Positions 18,735-28,233 of a DNA stretch of 64,000 nt are shown in pieces; position 1 is the first letter of the stretch; the number at the start of each line of letters is the position of its first letter. The position numbers and the translations under genes are program-made. The notes below the pieces were generated by a model. It was not told the DNA's origin, made no database searches, and saw nothing but the letters and a program-made list of their open reading frames with translations. Source of the DNA: F-183 sp964627455 (GTDB lineage: Bacteria; Acidobacteriota; Terriglobia; Bryobacterales; Bryobacteraceae); NCBI GenBank assembly GCA_964627455.1, contig CAZVKC010000001.1, positions 124,001-188,000 on the forward strand. The letters run 5' to 3'.

Positions 18735-19598
18735 GTGGCGCTCCGAATGGCAGTTTTTGCGGATTTGGAGTGTGTACCCTTGTCGGATTTGAAACTAGCA
18801 TTTTTTCCTGCTGCGCCGGGTCGGGCGGCGGCTCTCGAGGCGGGATTTCGGTTTGGTCATATTGGAACTCATACCAGCCGGACCATGATGCTGGAGGAAT
18901 TGAGCGCGGTGCTGGAAGCAGTTCCGGCAACAGGTAAGGCGGCAGACTATCAAGAGGCGGTGATCGACGGAAATTGTCTGGCAAAAGACACTGTTGCGAC
19001 GCGCCGACTTTCGTTTCAACGCCTGCGTGAACTTTATGCGCTGGATCCTTCGGTCCCGGTCTTTCGAATCCTGCGGCGGCTGTGGGATCTGGATGTTTCC
19101 GGACGTCCCCTTTTTGCACTTTTGGTGAGTTTAGCTCGTGATCCACTGCTATTAGCAACGGCTTCCGCTATTATCTCTTTGCCTGATGGCGCCGAATATC
19201 AGAGGACGGCAATGCGGGAAGCCCTTCAGTCGGTTGTCGGCGAGCGGATGAATGAATCCACTCTCGACAAAATCGTCCGAAACGCGGCGAGTTCCTGGAC
19301 GCAGTCTGGACACCTCGAAGGACGGACGTTCAAGTTCCGGCGGCTGGTGCAGCCGAGTCCGGCGGTGGTTGCGTTCGCGTTGTACCTGGCCCATGCGGCT
19401 GGTTTTAGCGGCGAGGAGCTACTGACCACGGGATGGATCAAACTGCTTGACGTGAACGCTTCCGGGGCTTTGGAGCTAGCGGGGGGGGCGAAGCGAGCAG
19501 GGCTGCTCGATCTTCGCATGGCGGGCGATGTCTTCGATTTGAATCTGGAGCGCATTGATCCACAGTTCGAACAGGGGCAGCGGTTGCCGGGGAGATAG
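18735..19598 (+). CDS. brxA: BREX protein BrxA (DUF1819)
   Basis: First gene of the BREX operon. About 287 residues, within the range for DUF1819. Helical throughout, with RFGHIGTHTSRTMMLEEL near the start (about 36-53), LAKDTVATRRLSFQRLRELYAL in the middle, and WIKLLDVNASGALELAGGAKRAGLLDLRMAGDVFDL near the end; the C-terminal part is the most typical of BrxA. The molecular job of BrxA is not settled; it is part of the core type 1 set. The start is uncertain: GTG 18735 or ATG 18747, which drops four residues. Seven bases separate it from brxB. Confidence 0.88.
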   Translation: MALRMAVFADLECVPLSDLKLAFFPAAPGRAAALEAGFRFGHIGTHTSRTMMLEELSAVLEAVPATGKAADYQEAVIDGNCLAKDTVATRRLSFQRLRELYALDPSVPVFRILRRLWDLDVSGRPLFALLVSLARDPLLLATASAIISLPDGAEYQRTAMREALQSVVGERMNESTLDKIVRNAASSWTQSGHLEGRTFKFRRLVQPSPAVVAFALYLAHAAGFSGEELLTTGWIKLLDVNASGALELAGGAKRAGLLDLRMAGDVFDLNLERIDPQFEQGQRLPGR

Positions 19599-19605
19599 AT
19601 AACCG

Positions 19606-20154
19606 ATGAGCAAAATCGAGCAGCTTGCGGAGAAGTACCGGCAACACATTGGATTGCCGTGGCAGGAAACGATTGCGGGCGCGCAGCGGGTGGTGATGGT
19701 TGTTTACCCGAAGGAATGGGAGCGTTCGCTGCTGGCACGGAAGGAAGCGTTTGCGATCGCCACCAGGTCGGAAGGTCACAAGTGGTTCGAAGTCGATCTT
19801 GCGGGGTGTTTCGCGCAATGGATGGCGAGCGAGGAGTACCGGGAGGCGTATTTCGAGTCCCCGGAAGACCTGCAGTTGAAGCTCGACGGAGAGTTCGCGG
19901 CGGCGGTGGCGCAGCAGATTGAAAGCGCCTTGGAACATCCGGAGGCGGACAAAAGCGCTGTGGTTGCGGTTTTCGGGGTGGGCACGCTATTTGGATTTGT
20001 CCGTATCTCGCAGGTGCTGAAACTGGTGGAGCCATCGATTCGCGGGCGGCTGGTGGTCTTTTTTCCGGGCGGGTACGAAGGGAACAACTACCGTTTGCTC
20101 GACGCCCGCGACGGCTGGAACTATCTGGCCGTACCGATCACTTTGCACAACTAG
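19606..20154 (+). CDS. brxB: BREX protein BrxB (DUF1788)
   Basis: 182 residues, close to the usual BrxB length. Family features: WERSLLARKEAF, GHKWFEVDLAGCFAQWMAS, VVAVFGVGTLFGFVRISQVL (about 122-141), and the closing RLVVFFPGGYEGNNYRLLDARDGWNYLAVPI. The invariant PG.(Y/R)..NNYRLLDARDGWNY block makes the assignment firm. BrxB is a core component of type 1 BREX thought to act in the complex with BrxC and PglZ. ATG at 19606 follows a purine-rich GGGGAGATAG inside the brxA end; brxC begins 26 bases later. Confidence 0.93.
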   Translation: MSKIEQLAEKYRQHIGLPWQETIAGAQRVVMVVYPKEWERSLLARKEAFAIATRSEGHKWFEVDLAGCFAQWMASEEYREAYFESPEDLQLKLDGEFAAAVAQQIESALEHPEADKSAVVAVFGVGTLFGFVRISQVLKLVEPSIRGRLVVFFPGGYEGNNYRLLDARDGWNYLAVPITLHN

Positions 20155-20180
20155 ATCACAAATCAGGAGAGCTATTTTTC

Positions 20181-23100
20181 ATGTTGCTGATTCGGGATGT
20201 CCTGCTTCGGGACCCTTCCAAGAAAGCGCTTGTCAACGCCGGCCAGGCCCGCATTGCGGATGACCTGGCGGATGAACGGGTCAAACAAGAGTTGCGTGGT
20301 GAGCTTTCGAGTTTTGTTTGCGAAGGCCAGTATCTGGATGGGATGGTCAAGATTCTGTCGTCGTTTTTGGCCCGGCGGGACCAGACCAACCAATATGCGG
20401 CGTGGGTGAGCGGCTTTTTTGGCAGCGGCAAGTCGCACCTGTTGAAGATGCTCGCGCATTTGTGGGCGAACACTGAGTTTCCGGACGGGGCGACAGCGCG
20501 GAGCATTGTGCCCGAGTTGCCGGACGAGGTGCGGGACCTGTTGCGGGAACTGGATGTAGCCGGCAAGCGATCCGGGGGCCTGCTGGCGGCGGCGGGCACG
20601 CTGCCGCAGGGCAATACCGAGAACGTGCGTCTCTCTGTGCTCTCGATCCTGTTGCGCGCCGTGGGATTACCTGCGTTGTACCCGCAGGCTCAATTTCAAC
20701 TGTGGCTCGAAGAGAGCGGGTATCTCGACCGGGTGAAGGCCGCGGTCGCAAAGGCTGGCAAGCGCTGGGAGAGCGAATTGAACCATTTGTATGTCAGTCC
20801 GCTATTTCCGCGGGCCATTCTCGAATGCTATCCGGCGTTTGCGGTGAGCGAGGCGGCGGCCCGGGACTCGATCAAGGCGCAGTTCCCGTTGCGATCGTCG
20901 GATCTCAGCACGGAAGAGTTTCTTGGGATGATCAAGCGGGTGCTGAGGCGCGCCGGCAAGGATGGGCAGATCCCCTGCACGATCCTGATTCTCGACGAGG
21001 TGCAACAGTACATTGGCGATTCGGAAACACGCTCGGTGTTGATCACGGAAATCGCCGAGTCGATCTGCAAGCAACTCGATAGTCAAGTGATGCTGGTCGC
21101 GGCGGGGCAATCGTCGTTGACGAGCGTCAAACTCCTGAACAAACTTCTGGACCGTTTCATGATCCGGATTCAGCTATCGGATTCGGATGTGGAGACCGTG
21201 ACGCGGAAGGTTTTGTTACGGAAACAGCCTTCGTCTTTGACGCCGATTGTGGAATTGCTGGACACCCACAGCGGTGAAGTCTCACGGCAGTTGCAGGGTA
21301 CGAAGATTGGCGAGCGACAGGAAGACAAAGCGATCGTGGTAGAGGATTATCCACTTCTTCCGGTGCGGCGCCGTTTTTGGGAGCATTGTTTCCGGCAGGT
21401 GGACACGGCCGGAACGCAGAGCCAACTGCGTTCACAGCTTCGCATCATTCATGATTGTGTGGCCAAAGTCGCGGGGGCCCCGTTGGGCCGGTTGATCCCT
21501 GGCGACGATCTGTACGATGCTTTGGCTCCAGAGATGGTGACCACCGGGGCGCTGCCTCGCGAGATCAATGAGCGGATTGTTGGATTAGGGAAGAGCGGAT
21601 CGGAAACGGGGCGGTTGCAGCAACGGATCTGTGGCCTGGTGTTTCTGATCGGCCAATTGCGGTCCGAGAGCGCGACGGACATTGGCATTCGGGCGAGCAA
21701 GGAGCACATCGCGGACCTGCTGGTGGATGACCTGCAGGCCGACAACGGCAAGTTGCGGGCAACGACCGCGGGGCTTCTGGATCAGCTTGCGGATGAAGGC
21801 GTGCTGATGCGGGTTGGCGATGAGTATCGGATCCAGACCGAGGAGGGGCGCAACTGGGACAACGAATTCCGCAAGCGGGAGACGAAGCTCAGAAACGACA
21901 TTGCGTTCTTTGATGAGCGTCGCGATCAATTGCTGGCCGCCGAGGTCCAGAAGGTGGTGGACAAAACGAAGGTGCTGCACGGCGCCGTGAAAGCGCCGCG
22001 GCCTTTGAAGGTTCACCGGACGCAGGATCCGCCGCAGTCCGATGGAGAGTCGATTCAGATCTGGCTGCGGGACGGTTTCTCGGGTGAGGAGAAGAACATT
22101 CTCAACGCGGCTCGTGCGGCTGGCGTGACGGATGGCACGATTTTCGTCTTCATCCCGAAGAAGTCGGGACCGGAGTTTCAGAATATTCTCGCCACGGAGC
22201 ACGCTGCCGAACAGACGCTGCAAGCAAAAGGCGCACCGAGCGGACCGGAGGGGCAACTCGCGCGGCAGAGCATGGAGAGCCGATATCGCCTGGCGAAGCA
22301 GCAACGAGAGGCACTGGTGGCAGAGATCGCTGCAGGGGCGAAGGTGTTCCAGGGCGGGGGCAACGAGTTACTCCATTTGTCGCTGGACGAGAAGTTACGG
22401 GCTGGGGCCGATGCTTCGTTGGCGCGGCTTTTCCCGAGATTCCGGGAAGCGGATTCTGCGGGTTCCGCCTGGGAATCGGCTATGAAGCGCGCGCGTGACG
22501 GAGCGGAACAGCCGTTTGCGCCGTTGAAGTACGAGGGCCCGATCGAGCAGCATCCGGTTTGCCGGCAGGTGCTTTCTGCTATCGGATCCGGAAAGACCGG
22601 CACGCAATTGCGCAAGGAACTGGAATCGAGTCCCTTTGGATGGCCACGGGACGCGGTGGATACGGCACTCATTGCGCTGCATCGCAGCCAGCATGTCACG
22701 GCAGTCCTGAATGGCGTGGCTGTTGGATTGGGTCAACTCGACCAGAACAAGGTTCCGAAGACCGAGTTCCGGGTGGAGAAGATCACGTTATCGGTCCAGG
22801 ACCGCAATGCCTTGCGAGCGCTCTACCAGGACGTGGATGTCAAAGCGAAGGGTGAGGAGTTAGACGCCAAGGCTGGAGAGTTCTTCAGTGCCCTGCTGAA
22901 GCTTGGATCAGAAGCGGGCGGCGAGCCGCCGGCTCCCGCCCGTCCGAATGTTGCGGATATCGAGGACATTCGGAAGCTGGTGGGCAATGATCGTCTGTCG
23001 GCGCTGCGGGCGAAGGAGCCGGACCTTAAAAGTCGGATCGCGGAATGGAAGAAGGTTCGCGATGGGATCGTGAAGCGGGAGCCGGCCTGGCAGGTTCTGG

Positions 23101-23654
23101 AGCGGCTGGCCGGTCATGCGAGCAGTCTGGCTGGGGCGCAAGCACTACTCACACAGCGCGAGGCGATTCGCAGCAATCGTCTGCTGTTGGCCGATACCGA
23201 TCCAGTTGCGCCGCTGCGAAGTACGCTGGCGGATCTTCTCCGCCAGGCGCTGCACGCCGCGCAATCCGCGCACGAGACTGCGTATCAGGCGGCCATCGAC
23301 AGTCTGCATGGGAATGCGACGTGGCAGAAGCTCTCGCAGCCGGATCAGACGCGGATCCTGCACAACGAGGTGGGACTGCGAGCGCCGGCAAAGCCGGACA
23401 TGGGCACGGATGAAGCGTTGCTGTCGGCCCTGGATTCCAAATCCCTGGCCGGAAGGCGCACGGAGGCGGAAGCGATTCCGACGCTGGTCAATAAGGCGCT
23501 GCAGATTGCCGCCCAGATGCTGGAGCCCAAGGTCCAGTTCGTCAGGTTGGAACAGAGCCTGCTGAAGACCGAGGCCGATGTTGACGTGTGGCTGGCCCGG
23601 CAACGCGCTCAGATCCTGAGTTCGCTCGCAAGCGGACCGGTGCAAATCCAGTAA
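20181..23654 (+). CDS. brxC: BREX ATPase BrxC (DUF499)
   Basis: 1157 residues, typical for BrxC. Walker A VSGFFGSGKSHLLKML (about 74-89) and Walker B TILILDEVQQYIG (about 265-278) mark a STAND-like P-loop NTPase. The rest is helical, with charged coiled-coil-like regions towards the C-terminus (about 660-800 and 930-1100). BrxC is the large ATPase of the type 1 complex and is needed for defence in the systems studied. ATG at 20181 has AGGAGA eleven bases upstream. The stop is 14 bases before pglX. GC is high here: one hand-counted 60-base line (23041) gives 38 G+C. Confidence 0.94.
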   Translation: MLLIRDVLLRDPSKKALVNAGQARIADDLADERVKQELRGELSSFVCEGQYLDGMVKILSSFLARRDQTNQYAAWVSGFFGSGKSHLLKMLAHLWANTEFPDGATARSIVPELPDEVRDLLRELDVAGKRSGGLLAAAGTLPQGNTENVRLSVLSILLRAVGLPALYPQAQFQLWLEESGYLDRVKAAVAKAGKRWESELNHLYVSPLFPRAILECYPAFAVSEAAARDSIKAQFPLRSSDLSTEEFLGMIKRVLRRAGKDGQIPCTILILDEVQQYIGDSETRSVLITEIAESICKQLDSQVMLVAAGQSSLTSVKLLNKLLDRFMIRIQLSDSDVETVTRKVLLRKQPSSLTPIVELLDTHSGEVSRQLQGTKIGERQEDKAIVVEDYPLLPVRRRFWEHCFRQVDTAGTQSQLRSQLRIIHDCVAKVAGAPLGRLIPGDDLYDALAPEMVTTGALPREINERIVGLGKSGSETGRLQQRICGLVFLIGQLRSESATDIGIRASKEHIADLLVDDLQADNGKLRATTAGLLDQLADEGVLMRVGDEYRIQTEEGRNWDNEFRKRETKLRNDIAFFDERRDQLLAAEVQKVVDKTKVLHGAVKAPRPLKVHRTQDPPQSDGESIQIWLRDGFSGEEKNILNAARAAGVTDGTIFVFIPKKSGPEFQNILATEHAAEQTLQAKGAPSGPEGQLARQSMESRYRLAKQQREALVAEIAAGAKVFQGGGNELLHLSLDEKLRAGADASLARLFPRFREADSAGSAWESAMKRARDGAEQPFAPLKYEGPIEQHPVCRQVLSAIGSGKTGTQLRKELESSPFGWPRDAVDTALIALHRSQHVTAVLNGVAVGLGQLDQNKVPKTEFRVEKITLSVQDRNALRALYQDVDVKAKGEELDAKAGEFFSALLKLGSEAGGEPPAPARPNVADIEDIRKLVGNDRLSALRAKEPDLKSRIAEWKKVRDGIVKREPAWQVLERLAGHASSLAGAQALLTQREAIRSNRLLLADTDPVAPLRSTLADLLRQALHAAQSAHETAYQAAIDSLHGNATWQKLSQPDQTRILHNEVGLRAPAKPDMGTDEALLSALDSKSLAGRRTEAEAIPTLVNKALQIAAQMLEPKVQFVRLEQSLLKTEADVDVWLARQRAQILSSLASGPVQIQ

Positions 23655-23668
23655 AAGGGGAGGAAGCC

Positions 23669-26600
23669 ATGCCATCACTAACCCGAGAACATCGCCGCCT
23701 TCTGGAGAACACGGTCGCGCAAGCCCGGAGTATTGCTGTAACCGGGGCCCGCAAGGTTCTGACAGACCAGTACGCCGTGGGCCATCACGAAGCTTGGCCA
23801 CACATGAACGCAGCGGAGAAGGAACTCCGCAACCAGTTGCGTGCCCACGGCAGGCAACTCGGTGATGCGCGGGACGGTCAGCGAGGGACGCAAGAGATCG
23901 AGCACCTTGTACAGGCCTGTGCGTATGAGCATTGGCATCGGATGCTTTTTGCCCGTTTTCTGGCAGAAAACGACCTACTGTTGGATGCCGAGCACGGCAT
24001 GGCCATGACTCTCGACGATGTTCGGGAACTGGCGCGGGAGCAGAACCGAGACTGGTTGGAGATCGCTGCCGAACTGGCGCAGAAAATGCTCATCGCGGTT
24101 TTCCATCCGGACGATCCAGTGCTGCGGATTTCGCTGCCACCGGAGACTCGGCAGGAGTTGGAAGAGAAGCTGGGGAGGCTGCCCCCGGAGATCTTCCTGG
24201 CCGATGACAGTCTGGGATGGGTCTACCAATTCTGGCAGCGCGATGAAAAAGACCGGGTCAACGAATCCGAGGTCAAGATTGGAGCCAAGGAGTTGCCTTC
24301 GGTGACGCAGCTTTTCACCGAAGATTACATGGTTCTCTTTCTTCTCGAGAACACGCTTGGGGCATGGTGGACGGCCAAGCGTCGGGCTGAGGGCAAGGAT
24401 CCGGCTCTACCTGGCTATGACTGGACCTATCTTCGACTCAATGAAGACGGTTCTCCCGCGGCTGGAACGTTTGACGGTTGGCCGCGCGCCGCACGGGACC
24501 TCAAGGTGTTGGATCCTTCGATGGGGAGCGGCCATTTCCTGGTCTTTGCCTTGCCGATTCTTGTTCGCATGCGAATGGAGGAAGAAGGGCTATCAATCCA
24601 GGATGCTCTGAAGTCTGTTCTCATAGAGAATCTGTTCGGTCTCGAAATCGACGCGCGGTGTGCTCAGATTGCTGCGTTCCACCTTGCATTGGCCGCGTGG
24701 CGGATGGCAGGGGAGCATTTCCTTTTGCCGCAGCAGTTGAACCTCGCCTGTTCCGGCCTCGGTATCCACGCAGCAGAGTCGGATTGGGTGAAACTTGCGG
24801 GAGATGACGGTCCAGCGCGTGAGGAGATGCTACGGCTGTACTCGCTGTTCAAGGACGCGCCGACACTGGGTAGTCTCGTCGATCCACTTCGGCTCAAACG
24901 GACTGTCTATTCTGCCGGTGCTGAACACGTACTTCCGCTCATTGAAGAAGCGCTGAAGAAAGAGCAGTCCGCCGAAACTCGTGAACTGGCCATAGCGGCA
25001 CAGGGTGTACTGGCAGCGTTTCGAATTCTGTCCAGCCGCTTTACCTTGGTCGCGACCAACGTTCCGTACCTGGGGCGCGGAAAACAAGCGCCAGTGTTAG
25101 CCGAGTATTGCGCCGAGTTTCACGGGGACGCCAAGGCCGATTTGGCAACTTGTTTTGTGGATCGCTGCTTGCGGTTCTCGAGTGATGGCGGCTCAGTGGC
25201 GTTAGTGACTCCTCAGAATTGGCTGTTCCTGACCAGCTACAAGAAACTGCGCGAGCGGCTCTTAAAGACAGACCAGTGGGACTTCGTCGCGCGCCTGGGT
25301 GAGCACGCTTTTGATAGCCCGGCGGCGGCTGGTGCATTTGTGGCGTTACTAGGCCTAACCCGGCGCCCGCCGAGTTCCGAGCACACGTTCGCTGGGTGGG
25401 ATGTTGGAGAGGCAGGCAAGCCTGACGAGAAGGCGGAAGGCCTGTTAGCAGAATCGTATCCGGTTTCACAGCACGAACAACTGGCTAGTCCGGATTCTCG
25501 CCTCACATTCTCAAACACTTCATCCAGTGCTTACCTTTCCCGGTATGCACGATCCTTCGAAGGCCTCACTACTGGCGATATTCCCAGGTTTGTCCAGATG
25601 TTCTGGGAGCAGGCCAGTGTCGGCAACCGATGGGAGCCTTTCATCCGCGCGGTTGACAAACGGGGGTTGTATGGAGGACGAGAGCAGATCCTTCTTTGGG
25701 ATGGCGGAAATGGGCCCCTCGTAGACAGCCCTGGCTCGTACATCAAAGGTGAGCAAGCATGGGGCAATCGGGGCCTACGAATCAGTCAAATGAGGCGGAT
25801 TCTCCCTTCCGTCTATTGCGGCGAATTGTTTGACAAAGATGGAGCCACACTTGTACCCTCAGACCCACTTCTGTTGCCCGCAATCCTAAGTTATGTGGAG
25901 TCGGAAGATTTCTCGGAGGCCGTCCGGCGTTTGGATCGAAAGTTGAACGTCACGATTGGCACCTTCGTCAAAGTCCCCTTTGACCTAGATCACTGGCAGC
26001 GGGTTGCTGTTGAGCGATATCCTAACGGCATCCCGGAGCCCCACTCTGACGACCCAACGCAGTGGCTCTTCGACGGCCACCCCGTTGCCTCGGAGTCACC
26101 GCTCTTGGTTGCTGTTGCGCGTCTTGTTGGCTACCGCTGGCCACGTCAGACCGGATCGAGTTTCCCCGATTGCCCATCGCTCGGACCGGATCGACTGGAG
26201 GTTCATGCCGCCGCGGACGGCATCGTACCACTACATTCGATCGCCGGCGAGTCTTCGGCAGCCGACCGGCTTCGTGCGCTGCTCGCTGATGCTTATCGCG
26301 AAAAGTGGTCTGCAGGTAAGCTGCGTGAACTGTTGGGGGAGTGGGAGTCGCTCGAAGAGTGGCTGAGTGACGGCTTCTTTGAAGAGCATTGCCGTGTTTT
26401 TCAGCCCCGACCTTTCGTTTGGCACATATGGGACGGGCGGAAGGATGGATTTAACGCTTTCGTGAACTACCACCGTCTTGCGGCACCGAATGGAGAGGGG
26501 CGACAGACGTTGGAAAAGCTCATCTACACCTATCTTGGCGATTGGATCTCCCGGCAAAACGCCGACCTTACAGCGGGCACAGAAGGGGCGCATGGCCGTC

Positions 26601-27031
26601 TCACTGCTGCACTGCATCTCCAGACCGAGCTCGAAAGAATTCTTGCTGGAGAGAAACCGTATGACCTATTCGTCCGCTGGAAGCCGCTTCATGAGCAGCC
26701 CATCGGTTGGGAGCCGGATCTCAACGACGGTGTGCGGCTGAATATCCGGCCGTGGCTGCAGACATCTCTTGCGCCTAGTATTACTAACAAGAAGGGATCG
26801 TGTATCTTCCGAGTCAAACCTAAGATCAACCTCGGCAAGGATCGCGGCAAGGAACCCCAGCGCCCGAAGGACGATTTCCCGTGGTTCTGGTCGTGGGATG
26901 AGCAGACCGAAGACTTCGCAGGCGGCAAGGAATTCGACGGCGCCCGCTGGAACGACTTGCACTACAGCATCCAGTGCAAGCAGACGGCAAGAGAGCAGCA
27001 GCGACAGAAGAAGAACAGGAGTTCGCAGTGA
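23669..27031 (+). CDS. pglX: BREX adenine-specific DNA methyltransferase PglX
   Basis: 1120 residues. SAM-binding motif I reads LDPSMGSGHFLVFALP (Asp at residue 282), and the catalytic motif IV reads ATNVPYLGRG (Asn at 464), so N-V-P-Y replaces the more usual N-P-P-Y. EIDARCAQIAAFHLALAAWR (motif X/II region) and SVALVTPQNWLFLTSY complete the core. The C-terminal half (about 600-950) should hold the target-recognition domain. PglX modifies host DNA at the BREX site and is needed for self-recognition. The frame is open upstream to 23588 inside brxC, but ATG 23669 with GGGGAGGAAG just before it is clearly the start. Composition changes inside the gene: two 60-base lines at 25741 and 25801 have 32 and 30 G+C, against 38 in brxC. 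The stop overlaps the next gene's start (GTGA). Confidence 0.93.
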   Translation: MPSLTREHRRLLENTVAQARSIAVTGARKVLTDQYAVGHHEAWPHMNAAEKELRNQLRAHGRQLGDARDGQRGTQEIEHLVQACAYEHWHRMLFARFLAENDLLLDAEHGMAMTLDDVRELAREQNRDWLEIAAELAQKMLIAVFHPDDPVLRISLPPETRQELEEKLGRLPPEIFLADDSLGWVYQFWQRDEKDRVNESEVKIGAKELPSVTQLFTEDYMVLFLLENTLGAWWTAKRRAEGKDPALPGYDWTYLRLNEDGSPAAGTFDGWPRAARDLKVLDPSMGSGHFLVFALPILVRMRMEEEGLSIQDALKSVLIENLFGLEIDARCAQIAAFHLALAAWRMAGEHFLLPQQLNLACSGLGIHAAESDWVKLAGDDGPAREEMLRLYSLFKDAPTLGSLVDPLRLKRTVYSAGAEHVLPLIEEALKKEQSAETRELAIAAQGVLAAFRILSSRFTLVATNVPYLGRGKQAPVLAEYCAEFHGDAKADLATCFVDRCLRFSSDGGSVALVTPQNWLFLTSYKKLRERLLKTDQWDFVARLGEHAFDSPAAAGAFVALLGLTRRPPSSEHTFAGWDVGEAGKPDEKAEGLLAESYPVSQHEQLASPDSRLTFSNTSSSAYLSRYARSFEGLTTGDIPRFVQMFWEQASVGNRWEPFIRAVDKRGLYGGREQILLWDGGNGPLVDSPGSYIKGEQAWGNRGLRISQMRRILPSVYCGELFDKDGATLVPSDPLLLPAILSYVESEDFSEAVRRLDRKLNVTIGTFVKVPFDLDHWQRVAVERYPNGIPEPHSDDPTQWLFDGHPVASESPLLVAVARLVGYRWPRQTGSSFPDCPSLGPDRLEVHAAADGIVPLHSIAGESSAADRLRALLADAYREKWSAGKLRELLGEWESLEEWLSDGFFEEHCRVFQPRPFVWHIWDGRKDGFNAFVNYHRLAAPNGEGRQTLEKLIYTYLGDWISRQNADLTAGTEGAHGRLTAALHLQTELERILAGEKPYDLFVRWKPLHEQPIGWEPDLNDGVRLNIRPWLQTSLAPSITNKKGSCIFRVKPKINLGKDRGKEPQRPKDDFPWFWSWDEQTEDFAGGKEFDGARWNDLHYSIQCKQTAREQQRQKKNRSSQ

Positions 27032-28233
27032 GACCCTTGACGGATGACGAACTGACGGCGATGTTGCGTGATCTCGAGTCCGACCGTGTCGAGCGGAAGG
27101 AGTCCTTTCGGGGCGATGCGCCAACCTCGGTACGGGAAGCGGTGTGCGCATTCGCCAATGATCTGGCGGGGCATGGTTGCGCCGGCGTTGTATTTATAGG
27201 CGTACGGGACAATGGAACACCGTCCGCTAACTTTGCAGTCAGCGACGAGTTGCTGCGACAGTTCGCTGACATCAAGACCGACGGGAACATCGCGCCTCCT
27301 CCCAGTCTGCTGGTGGAGAGACGGCAACTCGACGGCGCTGAGTACGCGGTGATTACGGTTTGGCCGTGCGACACGCCGCCAGCGCGGTACAAGGGACGGA
27401 TCCATGTCCGATGGGGACCGCGCAAGGGGCTGGCGAGCGCCCAGGACGAGCGCATTCTCAATGAGCGACGACGTTTTCGCGATCGCCCGTTCGATATTCA
27501 GCCGGTGCGCGAGGCAACGGTGCAGGAACTGGACTTGCTGCGCTTTCAACAGGAGTACCTGCCGGCGCTGGTGGCTCCCGATGTGCTCGCGGCGAACGAA
27601 CGAAGCATTGAACAGAAGTTGGCTGTGACGAAGATGGTGGCGGGCGAGGCGGAGTCCGCGCTGCCAACTGTCTTAGGGCTCTTAGTGATCGGGCGGTCGC
27701 CGGTGGATTGGCTGCCGGGCGCTTATACGCAGTTCGTACGGTTTGCGGGGAATGATCTGACGGTTCCCGCAGCGGATGAGGAAGTGATCCACGGCACGGT
27801 CGGGGACCAGATCCGGCGTCTGGAGGACAAGCTGAACGCACATAACGTGCGCGCCGTGCGTTTTTCCGATGTGGATCGGGAGACGAGAAACGACACGTAC
27901 CCGATGGATGCGTTACGCCAACTGGTCCGGAACGCGTACATGCACCGCAGCTACGAGGCTACGCACGCGCCGGTGCGTGTGTACTGGTTCGACGACCGGA
28001 TCGAGATTCATAATCCGGGCGGTCCGTTTGGGTCGGTGACACCTGAGAATTTCGGTCAGCCAGGGGTGACGGACTACCGGAACCCGAATCTGGCCGAGGC
28101 CTTGCGGGCGCTGGGCTATGTACAGCGATTCGGGGCCGGCATCGCGATCGCCCGCCGAGCTTTGGGCGAGCGGCTTCGCTTTGAGGTACAGCCCGGGTTT
28201 GTGGCGGCGATCGTCGCGGGAGAACGCGATTGA
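27028..28233 (+). CDS. Schlafen AlbA_2 domain plus GHKL ATPase protein, embedded in BREX
   Basis: 401 residues from GTG 27028, which overlaps the pglX stop by four bases (GTGA) and has AGGAG eight bases upstream. The N-terminal 140 residues are an AlbA_2 (Schlafen-like, putative nucleic-acid-binding) domain: ESDRVERKESFRG, AVCAFANDLAGHGCAGVVFIGV, and AVITVWPCDTPPARYKGRIHVRWGP. A linker leads to a RecG-C-like GHKL/HATPase_c_4 region: PMDALRQLVRNAYMHRSY (N-box, Asn about 293), DDRIEIHNPGGPFG, and RNPNLAEALRALGYVQRFGAGI. Similar proteins are usually annotated as ATP-binding proteins or transcriptional regulators. It is not part of the six-gene type 1 core. It is coupled to the ParA gene downstream (TTGA overlap), so the two look like one inserted module. 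Confidence 0.88.
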   Translation: MRPLTDDELTAMLRDLESDRVERKESFRGDAPTSVREAVCAFANDLAGHGCAGVVFIGVRDNGTPSANFAVSDELLRQFADIKTDGNIAPPPSLLVERRQLDGAEYAVITVWPCDTPPARYKGRIHVRWGPRKGLASAQDERILNERRRFRDRPFDIQPVREATVQELDLLRFQQEYLPALVAPDVLAANERSIEQKLAVTKMVAGEAESALPTVLGLLVIGRSPVDWLPGAYTQFVRFAGNDLTVPAADEEVIHGTVGDQIRRLEDKLNAHNVRAVRFSDVDRETRNDTYPMDALRQLVRNAYMHRSYEATHAPVRVYWFDDRIEIHNPGGPFGSVTPENFGQPGVTDYRNPNLAEALRALGYVQRFGAGIAIARRALGERLRFEVQPGFVAAIVAGERD

